Below are positions 18,016 to 27,393 of a stretch of DNA of 64,000 bases, in pieces (within the stretch, counting starts at the first letter, position 1; each line of letters begins with the position of its first letter). The notes beneath the pieces were generated by a model that saw only the letters and a program-made list of their open reading frames with translations, made no database searches and was not told where the DNA came from. Source of the DNA: Bacteroidaceae bacterium. GTDB taxonomy: Bacteria > Bacteroidota > Bacteroidia > Bacteroidales > Bacteroidaceae. The translations under genes and the position numbers were made by a program. Where the stretch lies: NCBI GenBank assembly GCA_017617335.1, contig JAFZWK010000064.1:1-64000 (forward strand), given 5' to 3'.

Positions 18016-19017
18016 ATGACGAAGAAAGGCTTTCTTGCGCTCAGTTATTTTCTGTTTGCATTCATTTTTGTTTGCAAAGGACAGGAAAGCACCAGCGTAT
18101 TCAACTTTCTGACCTTGCCTACTTCTGCTCATGCAACTGCATTGGGTGGAAAAAACATCTCCCTTATCGAGGATGACCCTTCGCTGGTTTTCCAAAACCC
18201 TGCCTTGCTCTCAAGTGTCAACGAGAAAACTGTTGGATTCAACTTTCTTAGCTATATGCGTGGGAGCAAGGCTGGAAGTGCCAACTATAGCCAGATGCAT
18301 GGTGAGAGAGGCACCTGGGGCGTTGGAGCACAGTTTGTGGGATACGGATCGATGAAAGAAACCTTGGATACAGGCGAAATCCTTGGCGACATGAAGGCTC
18401 TGGATATGCTGATTTGTGGAACCTACAGCTACGAGTTAAGCGACGATTGGGTAGGTGGAGTCAGTGGGAAGTTCATCTACTCTCATTATGGCGAGTTTAC
18501 CTCATGCGCTTTAGCTGTTGATTTGGGTATCAGCTACTTCATCAACGATAACGGCCAGGATTTTGCGCTGGCTGCTGCAGCACGTAACCTAGGTGGGCAA
18601 ATTAAGTCTTTCGGCAATCATCATGAGCACCTTCCCTTCGACCTTGAGGTTGGTTTTACCAAAGGACTTGGTCACGCACCTATTAAGATTTCTCTTACGA
18701 TGGTCGACCTGACACGATGGAGCAAGACATACTATTATTCTCCCCAAGGCACAACAAAGGGTGGAAAAATCTTCATGAATCACATCAATCTGGGTGTTGA
18801 CATCGTTCCCACAAATGTTTTCTATCTGAGTGCAGGATACAATTTCCGCAGGGCCAATGAGATGAAAGCTGCAGGCAGTTCCCACGCTTCAGGTCTCAGT
18901 TTTGGTGCTGGAGTCAACCTCAATCGATTCAAGATTGGTCTGGCTTATGCCAAGTACCACGTAAGTGCCCCCACCTTCTCCATATCCTTGGCGTATGGTC
19001 TGCAGAAAGACAAATAA
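18016..19017 (+). CDS. porQ: PorQ-like type IX secretion-associated outer-membrane protein
   Basis: The 333 residues begin with a signal peptide ending about residue 22 (FVCKGQ). The N-terminal segment FLTLPTSAHATALGGKNIS and DDPSLVFQNPALL is typical of the PorV/PorQ beta-barrel group. The rest alternates short strands and loops, as expected for an outer-membrane barrel. PorQ relatives accompany the T9SS. A T9SS-like C-terminal tail on the protein at 29318-33688 agrees with a working system. The gene is 18 bp upstream of cmk. Confidence 0.85.
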   Translation: MTKKGFLALSYFLFAFIFVCKGQESTSVFNFLTLPTSAHATALGGKNISLIEDDPSLVFQNPALLSSVNEKTVGFNFLSYMRGSKAGSANYSQMHGERGTWGVGAQFVGYGSMKETLDTGEILGDMKALDMLICGTYSYELSDDWVGGVSGKFIYSHYGEFTSCALAVDLGISYFINDNGQDFALAAAARNLGGQIKSFGNHHEHLPFDLEVGFTKGLGHAPIKISLTMVDLTRWSKTYYYSPQGTTKGGKIFMNHINLGVDIVPTNVFYLSAGYNFRRANEMKAAGSSHASGLSFGAGVNLNRFKIGLAYAKYHVSAPTFSISLAYGLQKDK

Positions 19018-19035
19018 AATACCATTTTTATAAAT

Positions 19036-19728
19036 ATGAAAAAGATTACGATAGCCATTGACGGCTTATCCTCGTGTGGCAAAAGCACGATGGCAAAGGA
19101 TTTGGCCAAGAAGATTGGCTACGTCTATATCGATACAGGAGCCATGTATCGCGCCGTTACCCTCTATAGTCTCCGTCACGGCATTATCACAGAGCAAGGG
19201 ATCAACGAGGAGTCGTTGCGAAACCAGATGAAGAAGATCAGGATTTCCTTTGTCTTCAATCCTGAGACAGGTCGCCCAGACACGTATCTGAACGGCAGAT
19301 GTGTGGAAAAGAAAATCCGCACGATGGAGGTATCCAATTACGTCAGCCCCATCGCAACCATCGGCTTTGTACGTGAAGCTATGGTAGACCAGCAACGCGA
19401 GATGGGAAAAGCAAAGGGAGTCGTAATGGACGGACGAGACATCGGAACAGTTGTATTCCCTGATGCAGAACTCAAGGTTTTCGTGACGGCCAGTGCTGAA
19501 GTGCGTGCTCAGCGACGCTTTGACGAACTGACTGCAAAGGGGGAGAAATGCAATTTCGAGGAGATTCTCTTCAACGTTCAGGAACGCGACCGAATTGATT
19601 CCACACGTGAGATTGCTCCCCTGCGACAAGCACCTGACGCCATTGTGCTCGACAACAGCCAGATGACCATTCCTGAGCAAAACGAGTGGTTGTATAAAGC
19701 TTTCGAGAAAGCTGCCAGCGAAGCATGA
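19036..19728 (+). CDS. cmk: Cytidylate kinase
   Basis: The 230 residues include the P-loop GLSSCGKS at residues 10-17 and the substrate segment [13 protein letters not shown]. The motif [23 protein letters not shown] is typical of CMP kinase. It phosphorylates (d)CMP to (d)CDP. Its stop overlaps the ispH start by 4 bases, so the two are translationally coupled. Confidence 0.97.
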   Translation: MKKITIAIDGLSSCGKSTMAKDLAKKIGYVYIDTGAMYRAVTLYSLRHGIITEQGINEESLRNQMKKIRISFVFNPETGRPDTYLNGRCVEKKIRTMEVSNYVSPIATIGFVREAMVDQQREMGKAKGVVMDGRDIGTVVFPDAELKVFVTASAEVRAQRRFDELTAKGEKCNFEEILFNVQERDRIDSTREIAPLRQAPDAIVLDNSQMTIPEQNEWLYKAFEKAASEA

Positions 19729-20597
19729 CAATCGAGATTGACCAGGGAAGTGGGTTCTGTTTCGGCGTGACTCGAGCCATTGGAAAAGCTGAAGAGGAAC
19801 TGGCAAACGGAGAGAAGCTCTATTGCTTGGGCGATATTGTCCACAACGGGCAAGAGTGCAATCGCCTTCTTCACTTGGGACTGCAGACTATTGACCACCA
19901 CCAGTTCCTGCAACTTCACAACGCTAAAGTTCTCTTGCGCGCTCATGGTGAGCCTCCCAGCACATACCAACGGGCAAAGCTGAACCATATTGACATCATC
20001 GATGCCACCTGTCCTGTTGTGTTGCACCTGCAGGAACGTATCAAGCGGGAATATGATGCTGACAAGGAACATAGCAAGCAGATCGTCATCTTTGGCAAGA
20101 ACGGCCATGCTGAAGTACTTGGACTGGTAGGACAAACCAATGGTACAGCCATCGTCATCGAGACACCTGAGGAGGTTACACGACTCGATTTCAGCCACGA
20201 CATTTGTCTCTATTCTCAGACGACAAAACCCCTGGATGGGTTCCGCAAGATAGTGGACTACATCCGCGAGCATATCAGTCCCAACGCCACCTTTACCTAC
20301 TACGACACTATATGCCGCCAGGTTGCCAACCGCATGCCCAACATCCGCAAGTTTGCCACCAAGCACGATGTCATTCTCTTCGTGTGCGGACAAAAGAGCA
20401 GCAACGGACGCATGCTGTTTGATGAGTGCAGGAGTGCAAACCCACATTCCTACATGATAGATTCAGCCAGCGAGATAGAACTCAACTGGCTGAAAAACTG
20501 CAATTCCGTTGGTATTTGTGGGGCAACCTCCACTCCCAAGTGGCTAATGGAGGAGTGCAAAATAAGAATCGAGGAGTTGCTTGGCAGCCACGAATGA
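19725..20597 (+). CDS. ispH: 4-hydroxy-3-methylbut-2-enyl diphosphate reductase
   Basis: The last enzyme of the MEP pathway reduces HMBPP to IPP and DMAPP. The 290 residues hold the three iron-sulfur cysteines C12 (GFCFGVTRA), C96 (DATCPVV) and C265 (GICGATSTP). The substrate-binding LRAHGEPP also fits. The last 54 bases overlap the 3' end of meaB on the other strand. Confidence 0.97.
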   Translation: MTIEIDQGSGFCFGVTRAIGKAEEELANGEKLYCLGDIVHNGQECNRLLHLGLQTIDHHQFLQLHNAKVLLRAHGEPPSTYQRAKLNHIDIIDATCPVVLHLQERIKREYDADKEHSKQIVIFGKNGHAEVLGLVGQTNGTAIVIETPEEVTRLDFSHDICLYSQTTKPLDGFRKIVDYIREHISPNATFTYYDTICRQVANRMPNIRKFATKHDVILFVCGQKSSNGRMLFDECRSANPHSYMIDSASEIELNWLKNCNSVGICGATSTPKWLMEECKIRIEELLGSHE

Positions 20598-21641
20598 GGT
20601 CTTGTGACCTTCCAACACACTTCTCTCCATCGCCTGCAGCATATCCTTGATAGTGGGATTATCGTAAAAACTTCTCCTCAACTGCTCATTGATACTCTCG
20701 TACATCCAGTATTTTGCCTGTTCAGCACGCCTGTAGTCGAAGTAGCCGTTCTTCTTCACGAAATCGATGTACTCGTACACCATATTCCACACTTCCTCAA
20801 TACCGTAGCCATAGAAACCGCTATAAGTCAATACTTTAGGCAGCCATCCACTTTCAGGCATGGGGAAGAGATGCAAAGCATTGCGGAACTGAGTGGCAGC
20901 CAATTTGCATTTTTCTACGTTGTTGCCGTCGCACTTGTTTATGATGATTCCGTCAGCCATCTCCATGATGCCACGCTTGATGCCCTGCAGTTCATCGCCT
21001 GTCCCAGCCAACTGTATCAGCAAGAAGAAGTCCACCATCGAATGGCAAGCTGTCTCGCTCTGCCCCACTCCAACGGTCTCCACGAAGATCTTGTCGAATC
21101 CTGCAGCCTCGCACAGGATGATCGTCTCACGCGTCTTACGAGCCACGCCTCCCAAACTGCCAGCTGAGGGACTAGGGCGAATGAACGAATCAGGATGCAC
21201 GCTCAACTTCTCCATACGCGTCTTGTCGCCCAGGATGCTTCCTTTGGTCAATTCGCTGCTGGGATCGATAGCCAAGACTGCCAAACGGCCTCCATACTTC
21301 TTCAGCACATGAATTCCAAACTCGTCGATACTGGTACTCTTGCCTGCTCCAGGAACGCCACTGATGCCAATACGCACGCTGTTGCCGCTGAAGGGCAAAC
21401 ATTTCTCTATCACCTCCTGAGCCATCTGATGGTGCTCTGGCACTGTGCTTTCTACGAGCGTGACTGCCTGACCCAGGATGCTGACGTTTCCCTTCAGGAT
21501 ACCTTCCACGTAGTCTGTTGTAGACAGTTTCCTGCGGGCAAAGCGCCCATGCTTCAGATAGGGATTCACAATGCTTACGGGGCCCACACCACTATTTACG
21601 GTCAATCCTTTGTATTCCTCGTTGTTTTCTGGGTGTTCCAT
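20544..21641 (-). CDS. meaB: MeaB-type GTPase for methylmalonyl-CoA mutase
   Basis: The 365-residue G3E GTPase has a P-loop GVPGAGKS at residues 95-102, the DPSSELTKGSILGDKTRM switch region and the family motif VETVGVGQSE. MeaB chaperones adenosylcobalamin loading and protects methylmalonyl-CoA mutase, part of the succinate-propionate pathway of Bacteroidales. The mutase genes are not in the window. The 3' end overlaps ispH. The DUF1573 gene lies 44 bp upstream on the same strand. Confidence 0.95.
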   Translation of the reverse strand: MEHPENNEEYKGLTVNSGVGPVSIVNPYLKHGRFARRKLSTTDYVEGILKGNVSILGQAVTLVESTVPEHHQMAQEVIEKCLPFSGNSVRIGISGVPGAGKSTSIDEFGIHVLKKYGGRLAVLAIDPSSELTKGSILGDKTRMEKLSVHPDSFIRPSPSAGSLGGVARKTRETIILCEAAGFDKIFVETVGVGQSETACHSMVDFFLLIQLAGTGDELQGIKRGIMEMADGIIINKCDGNNVEKCKLAATQFRNALHLFPMPESGWLPKVLTYSGFYGYGIEEVWNMVYEYIDFVKKNGYFDYRRAEQAKYWMYESINEQLRRSFYDNPTIKDMLQAMERSVLEGHKTSFVAAKQLLDSYFALLH

Positions 21642-21685
21642 GTATGATTTTTGTTCTGAAAATAATCGCTTTCAGTCGTCTTCTT

Positions 21686-22768
21686 TTACTCTTCCACGCT
21701 CACGCTGATAGTTTGCAGGGGGGTACGGGGGTCATCAGAAATGAGCAGCACGCGAGGCCTGCTCTTGGCTTGCTTCATGTAGTTTGCCACAGCCGAAATC
21801 TTCAGCTTTGCGCTCTTGCCTGGAGCTAACGTACGATTGCTCAGCGAGACGGTCAGAGCCTTGTTGAAGACCTGCACTTTCTTGATTTCCAGCGTAGACT
21901 TACCCGTATTGGTCACCATCACCGTTTCCGTCAGTTTCTTTTTGTTGCCTATCCGACCCATATCCAGATGTGTGGTGGAGAGTTCCATCGAAGGAGCATT
22001 GGCAAGTTGATCCTGAGTCAGATTGCTGAAATCGGGCAGCAGGACAGCCGACACAAGGATTTCGTTCGTCTCACTCACCTTGTCGCCCAAGTAGCGTGCC
22101 AAATAGATGTTGGTCTGCGTCAGGCCATAGTCTGCCAGCTTCTCGCTGTCCAATGTCAGGTAAATCACGCCTGGCTTACCTGCTGGAATGTTCTCAGGTA
22201 CAGCCTGTGCCGTCAGGTAGGGAGGCAGATGCATCAGTTCAGGCTTGAAAGCCGTGTGTTCAGTATTCACCAGTCGCAGTTCAGCCACAGGACGGTCACC
22301 CTTGTTCACGTTGTCAAACTCGATGTAGTTTGAGAGCAGGCTCACGTTGCCCAGATCGATGGGATACTCCCCACTCCAGTCCTGCACCTCTTTCACCACC
22401 GTACCCTGCATCGTCAGGTAGAATGGTTCCTCCTGATAGTCGGTATAGACAGCCAGTTCCTTGTAGAAAGTACCCAACATTCCTGCGTCGTAGGTGACCA
22501 CAATCTGACCATGCTCGCCAGCCTTGATCTCCTCTGTGGGATACTTCGCTGTGGTACATCCGCATGAGGGTTTCACCTCTTGAATCTTCAAGGCTTTGTT
22601 GCCTTTGTTGGTAAATCCAAAAGTGATGTTCCTAGGTGTCTGGAACTGCACCTCACCCAGCTTCATGATCTCCTGGTCAGCGACGAAACGGGGCTGTGCC
22701 ATCGTGGCGAAAGTCCCTGCCATCCATGCTATAATAAATATAAGAAAGATGTATATTTTATGTCTCAT
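21686..22768 (-). CDS. Exported DUF1573 protein
   Basis: I place the start at 22768 (MRHKIYIFLIFIIAWMAG, 360 residues). The in-frame start at 22798 would lie inside the promoter box at 22796-22803. After the signal peptide there are DUF1573/immunoglobulin-like domains with the typical VKPSCGCTTAKYP and EIKAGEHGQIVVTYD motifs. A second such domain near the C-terminus carries VTNTGKSTLEIKKVQ. The family is common in Bacteroidetes envelopes; its function is not established. Confidence 0.9.
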   Translation of the reverse strand: MRHKIYIFLIFIIAWMAGTFATMAQPRFVADQEIMKLGEVQFQTPRNITFGFTNKGNKALKIQEVKPSCGCTTAKYPTEEIKAGEHGQIVVTYDAGMLGTFYKELAVYTDYQEEPFYLTMQGTVVKEVQDWSGEYPIDLGNVSLLSNYIEFDNVNKGDRPVAELRLVNTEHTAFKPELMHLPPYLTAQAVPENIPAGKPGVIYLTLDSEKLADYGLTQTNIYLARYLGDKVSETNEILVSAVLLPDFSNLTQDQLANAPSMELSTTHLDMGRIGNKKKLTETVMVTNTGKSTLEIKKVQVFNKALTVSLSNRTLAPGKSAKLKISAVANYMKQAKSRPRVLLISDDPRTPLQTISVSVEE

Positions 22769-22795
22769 CCGATACGTCTCTATCCATTCAAAGGG

Positions 22796-22803
22796 CAAAG
22801 ATA
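22796..22803 (-). promoter_or_regulatory. -7 box of the DUF1573-meaB operon
   Basis: The minus strand reads TATCTTTG, a full TAnnTTTG match, about 27 nt before the start at 22768. It decides between the two candidate starts. Confidence 0.65.
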
Positions 22804-22851
22804 CTACTTTTTGCAGAAATATCCGACATGATGTGATTTTTTTTCGTTGAA

Positions 22852-23856
22852 TCAGAATGAAGAAAGTGTCCTCAGCGATGCTTCTAACTCACGCACCAAC
22901 TCGCGCTTATCCGTACTGGGGGAATAGACAAACCCTTCAGCCGTTATCACCCTGCGTGCTGCTGTATCGATGCGGCAGAGACTTACGAAAGGCCCGCCCA
23001 ATGCACCGTTCTTCATCTCCCAAAGTCCATGCACCTCCTGCACCATCTGTCCGTCCATTTCTCGTATCACACTCGTCAGGATGGGTATGCCGTCCTCGCG
23101 CGTCGTCTGCATCCATTGGTCAGGTTCGCTGCCAGGAATGTTCAGCCTCATTACAGAGTCGCGTTTCTCTGCAAAGAACCAAGGATCCAGGGCATCCTCA
23201 CCGTTCCAGGGATAGGTATAGACCACCAGATTCTGATCCTTCTCGTTCAAATTCGTCCCAGCCCACAGAAAATTCTTTCCCTTCTTGGTGGCACGGATTT
23301 GCTCAGGAGCCCGTATCGTCATGCCCAAAACAGCCTCCAGGTCCTTTGCCACGCGAAAGCTGTACTTCTTCTGAAGGGTCGCCTGTCGCATGTTCAGCTG
23401 CGCATCCTCTATCACGTTGCGGATATGCTCACCACGCGTCGAAAGGAAACTCCTCAACTGCTCCAGCGAGCCAGCCTTCAACGTCACCTGAATCTGGGGT
23501 CTCGCCACCACGTCGTACGAGATTCCCAGCACAGGTTTCTTCAACCCTTTTTCCAAATGGATGAAAAGTTGGCTGTGCATCGTCGTGTAAATCTGCTTGT
23601 AGTATTGGCTCAGGATCTGCGTCACACGGAAATAGGATTCAGCCTGAGGAAGGCCAGGCACAGGCCCCTGCACCAACGCCCTGATGCTGTCTGCCACATC
23701 ACTCTCCCAAACCGACTTGTCCACTACCAGCAGTAACTCGCTGGGCAAGCCCTTCGATGCCACGATTCTGGCACGTTTTTTCCCCTGCTGACCATCCGTA
23801 CAACCACACAAGATCAACAAAGCCATAAATACGAAAAATATAGTTGTCCTCTTCAT
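22852..23856 (-). CDS. DUF4837 lipoprotein
   Basis: The 334-residue protein has a lipoprotein signal (LLILCGC, lipidated cysteine near residue 19), so it is membrane-anchored in the envelope. Its length and the segment SKGLPSELLLVVDKSVWES fit the DUF4837 family, found mainly in Bacteroidetes and without known function. It lies behind its own TACTTTTG box, at 23905-23912. Confidence 0.87.
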   Translation of the reverse strand: MKRTTIFFVFMALLILCGCTDGQQGKKRARIVASKGLPSELLLVVDKSVWESDVADSIRALVQGPVPGLPQAESYFRVTQILSQYYKQIYTTMHSQLFIHLEKGLKKPVLGISYDVVARPQIQVTLKAGSLEQLRSFLSTRGEHIRNVIEDAQLNMRQATLQKKYSFRVAKDLEAVLGMTIRAPEQIRATKKGKNFLWAGTNLNEKDQNLVVYTYPWNGEDALDPWFFAEKRDSVMRLNIPGSEPDQWMQTTREDGIPILTSVIREMDGQMVQEVHGLWEMKNGALGGPFVSLCRIDTAARRVITAEGFVYSPSTDKRELVRELEASLRTLSSF

Positions 23857-23904
23857 GATCAGATCATGTTTCCTGATTATTCACGTATGAGATTATATCC
23901 GCAA

Positions 23905-23912
23905 CAAAAGTA
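23905..23912 (-). promoter_or_regulatory. -7 box of the DUF4837 gene
   Basis: The minus strand reads TACTTTTG, a TAnnTTTG match, about 50 nt before the start at 23856. Confidence 0.5.
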
Positions 23913-24031
23913 CGAACAAAATTCTGATTACGCAATAAGGAAAACATTTTTTAAGTTAAGTTGACAAATGCCAATAATAAGCATATCGTCATCTAAGTCC
24001 GCTAAACATCCATATAACTCACTACTTTTTT

Positions 24032-27000
24032 CTACTTGCTGACGAGAATACGCACAGGACCAATCAGACCGCTTTCCCGTAGTGGAGTGCCTGGAGCAGG
24101 GTAGTTTGTTGTCCAGGTCTTGCGCTCTGCCTCAGGAAGGAGGGCGTCGTAGACAAGACGGTTGAACCATGTGTTTGTCACTTCGATGCGCAGGTCGTTC
24201 TTGCCTTCCTTCAGCAGGTCGTCAATAGAGAGGCGGTAAGGCGGAGTCCAGAGGGGACGCAAGGTATGCCCGTTAAGCGTTACATGGGCAATTTGTTCTA
24301 CGCGACCGAGGCTGAGTTCATAATGGGCTTTGCGTTCTTTCTTTTCTATCCAGAAACTAGTCGTATAGGTCATCGTACCAGAGAAAGCTCGCGCTTCTTC
24401 AGTTAGAGGCAACACACGCAATGGGCGCAGCTCAGAGAGTATAGTCTCTTCTTCTTGTCCCCATCCAGAAGGTAACCATAGGTGCCACGGCTCTATGCGA
24501 CAGACCACTTCCTCTACACTACTTTCCCTCGCCGATGAGCGACGGGCTGTTTTACAGAAAACGAGAAAACGACTTTCTGCTCTCTCGAGGACTATTTTTA
24601 CGATAGTCCGTCCATTCTCTTCCTTTGTGAAAAGGGGTGTAATCTCTCCTGTAAGTGGATCCCACAGTTCCGCCTTACCCTTCGTTCGGACAGAAATTTC
24701 TCCCTCAAAACGCCTTCCCTTGGGAGCACACAAATAGTACCAGTCGGCACAGGTAACCTGTCTGTGAGTCCATTGAATCCCATCACCCAACAAATCTGGC
24801 TCTATCCCGTTGCGTTTCAGCGATTCCTCAAGACTGACGCTGCTCAGTATACGGCCTTCGTCCCATAGGCTACGGACAATTTCCTCGAACTGCCTCTCTG
24901 CTTCCTTCCCACCGACCAAGGTCGCTATCTGTCGGGGTCTTTCCCCTACGATAATAGCCCCCTGACGGCTTAGTTCGAGTAACCGGACGAGGGTAGCAGG
25001 CAACATACGGTCAGTACGGGGCAACCAGAGCATGCGGTAGGTGATACCTTCTGGTGTCAGCAGGCATCCGTTCTTTACCTGCAGGCGGTTATGCAGTACA
25101 TCGGTGTTGCAGTAGTCGTACTTATAGCCTTTTGGAAAAGGTGCTTGTTGATCAGGCTTATGATCTATCTCGTCGCCTAAGTACCATAGCACGTCACTCA
25201 CGGGTTTTCCTCTCTCAAGGAGGAAGGAGGTTCGAGCTGTCAGACGGGTAAAGTCTGACATGTACTTCCACCAGGTCTGAGCCCTCAGGAACGGAGTACC
25301 TATGCCGTCGCCGAAGGAACTGCCTGGTACGAGTTCGTCTGGTCGAGGATTATGGGTATAAGCTTGAAAGATAAGGTACGAGACTCCCTCCGCGTAGTTC
25401 GTATTGGCCGTTTCGCGCAGTATGCTTAGCTGTTCATCCCATGTCTGTTGCATAGAAGTGAAGGCTTCGGCTGCTACGCGGGGCTTTCCGTAAAGACGGG
25501 CTGCGGAGGCGGTAGGTTTGATTGGTTTGAAGTTCAGGGTTCCCACAAACGTTTCGGAATCATGAACCCAGAACTCGCACATCGGCAAGTCGGCCCATTT
25601 AAAATACTCCATGATATCACTTGGGAACACGTCGCCTCCAGCTGTCTCGTATGTAATGCTGAGTCCCTTCCGGTGGGCTAAGTCGGACATAGTAGCATAG
25701 AAATGATTTACTACCAGATAGTTCACGAGACTTCTCCAATCGTGCAGAAAACGGGCGGTCTTCTCTACGTCCTTCACGACATAACCCATCAGGGCGGGTA
25801 TCCAAGGACGCAGGTCGTAACCACACAGCGCGCGGAATTCTTCTTCCATCTGTGGCGTCCATGTCTGCGTCTCGCACTCCCAACTGTCCATTAACATTCC
25901 GTCGAGTGAATTTTTCAGCACTCCCTCTTTCAGTCGTCCAATATATCCGTCGAAGTGAGTCGTCGCGCTCTCAATGCTGAATTTATCACATTCGAAACCT
26001 GTAGCTTCGGGTGGGGCGGGAGCATTCTTCTTGCCTGTATTAACATGACCGATACGTAATAGGGTCCATTGACCTGCAGGAAGTTCACAATACACAGATC
26101 CGTCAGGGCAAAGGTGTGAGGTCAGATCGTACACTTCCTGGATGTAACAGTTCTCGTTTTGTTGCAGCGAAGTGTCTGTAGGCAGGATGCTGCGCAGACA
26201 CCACGCCGCTTCGTTCTCCCATCCATTCTTCCGTGCCGAACTGAATAGTCGAAAAGAACTAATTGACATGCCTGCATGGCGGTTCACGATTGTGAGTCGA
26301 TACTGCTTAGTGGGAGGCGTTTCTCGGCAAGCCAGAGTAAGGGGCATCTCGTCCTGCCAGTTGCTCTGCGGCCATTCTGTATCGAAGAGCGTCTGCTGCG
26401 ATCCGTCAGGGTAGAGTGCTTCCAGCCGTCCGTGAATGCCAGGGTCGTAGCAGAAATGATGGTTGGCCTGTTGTACAGATGAGAACTCCACGCTACGGAT
26501 GGTCTGTGCCGAGGTCAACGTGATAAGGAAGGTATGAGGGTGCGCCTCGTCCGTTTGCGGGAGATGTCCAAGAAGGGCAGGCTCTATGGAGGACAGTCCG
26601 AGTTCGCTCCCTGTATCGTCCTTTGGAGTAGGAAAGGCAAGTACCATGAGGTCACGATAGTCCCTCCATGGTTGGTCTTCAGCCTTCGAAGCCTTTGGCA
26701 AAAAGACTTGCTGGCAGGTGTCTGACAGTATGTCTGTACGGCTCCATACTAAATGGCGCATAGCCTTTTCGGGTTCTATCCATGGTCCACCTGCCATAGC
26801 CCATCCAGGACAGCACTGCAGTGTGAAGCGAAGCCCCTGACGATGAGCCTCCTCGGCCGCATACTGTACGAACTGCTCCCACTGCGGACTCAAACACAAG
26901 ACTTGCTCTACTCCAGGCCAGGCGCCTCCTCGATTGCCGAAAAACATCTGTACCCCTCGGAAACCAGCCTCTCGAATAGCTTGCAGATCTGCCTTGATAC

Positions 27001-27328
27001 CTTTCTGCGAAAGGTTGCCGCACAGACAATCCACCCATATTTCGGGACGGAAGATAGAGTCAGGTTCCTTGAAAAGCGCACGATCCTTCTTTCCGAATGG
27101 CCGCTGAAGCACTTCTTCTGAGGGTAGAATCTGTCGGCTGGCTTCGGAAGTCAAAGGATAGATTTCCGTAAAAACGTTATTAGCAGAAGCCTTGTTGCCT
27201 TCATCGCAGTTGTTTGTTGCCAGCACGATTTCGTGGTCACCTCGCAACCTTGCTTGTGCTTTCCTGGGCTGTGCCTGCAGAATCGGCGAGCAAGTTGCTA
27301 ATAATAAAAATAGAGTTGTCCTTACCAT
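24032..27328 (-). CDS. GH106-like alpha-L-rhamnosidase with a borrowed N-terminus
   Basis: The 1098-residue protein starts with a signal peptide (to about residue 20, ILQAQ). From ~85 on it looks like GH106: SQKGIKADLQAIREAGFRGVQMF and CCPGWAMAGGPWIEPEKAM are typical. A C-terminal beta-sandwich of GH2 sugar-binding type follows (SLGRVEQIAHVTLNGHTL). GH106 enzymes remove terminal alpha-L-rhamnose from pectic rhamnogalacturonan. Residues ~1-50 closely resemble the N-terminus of the beta-helix protein at 36970-38286, a piece with no known GH106 role. It is the last gene of the locus's minus-strand run. Substrate is inference. Confidence 0.85.
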   Translation of the reverse strand: MVRTTLFLLLATCSPILQAQPRKAQARLRGDHEIVLATNNCDEGNKASANNVFTEIYPLTSEASRQILPSEEVLQRPFGKKDRALFKEPDSIFRPEIWVDCLCGNLSQKGIKADLQAIREAGFRGVQMFFGNRGGAWPGVEQVLCLSPQWEQFVQYAAEEAHRQGLRFTLQCCPGWAMAGGPWIEPEKAMRHLVWSRTDILSDTCQQVFLPKASKAEDQPWRDYRDLMVLAFPTPKDDTGSELGLSSIEPALLGHLPQTDEAHPHTFLITLTSAQTIRSVEFSSVQQANHHFCYDPGIHGRLEALYPDGSQQTLFDTEWPQSNWQDEMPLTLACRETPPTKQYRLTIVNRHAGMSISSFRLFSSARKNGWENEAAWCLRSILPTDTSLQQNENCYIQEVYDLTSHLCPDGSVYCELPAGQWTLLRIGHVNTGKKNAPAPPEATGFECDKFSIESATTHFDGYIGRLKEGVLKNSLDGMLMDSWECETQTWTPQMEEEFRALCGYDLRPWIPALMGYVVKDVEKTARFLHDWRSLVNYLVVNHFYATMSDLAHRKGLSITYETAGGDVFPSDIMEYFKWADLPMCEFWVHDSETFVGTLNFKPIKPTASAARLYGKPRVAAEAFTSMQQTWDEQLSILRETANTNYAEGVSYLIFQAYTHNPRPDELVPGSSFGDGIGTPFLRAQTWWKYMSDFTRLTARTSFLLERGKPVSDVLWYLGDEIDHKPDQQAPFPKGYKYDYCNTDVLHNRLQVKNGCLLTPEGITYRMLWLPRTDRMLPATLVRLLELSRQGAIIVGERPRQIATLVGGKEAERQFEEIVRSLWDEGRILSSVSLEESLKRNGIEPDLLGDGIQWTHRQVTCADWYYLCAPKGRRFEGEISVRTKGKAELWDPLTGEITPLFTKEENGRTIVKIVLERAESRFLVFCKTARRSSARESSVEEVVCRIEPWHLWLPSGWGQEEETILSELRPLRVLPLTEEARAFSGTMTYTTSFWIEKKERKAHYELSLGRVEQIAHVTLNGHTLRPLWTPPYRLSIDDLLKEGKNDLRIEVTNTWFNRLVYDALLPEAERKTWTTNYPAPGTPLRESGLIGPVRILVSK

Positions 27329-27393
27329 CTCGTATTTGTCGTCATTTGTTGTTGCGAGGAGCCTTCTGTGAGTATGTTACAGTGTCGAACACT

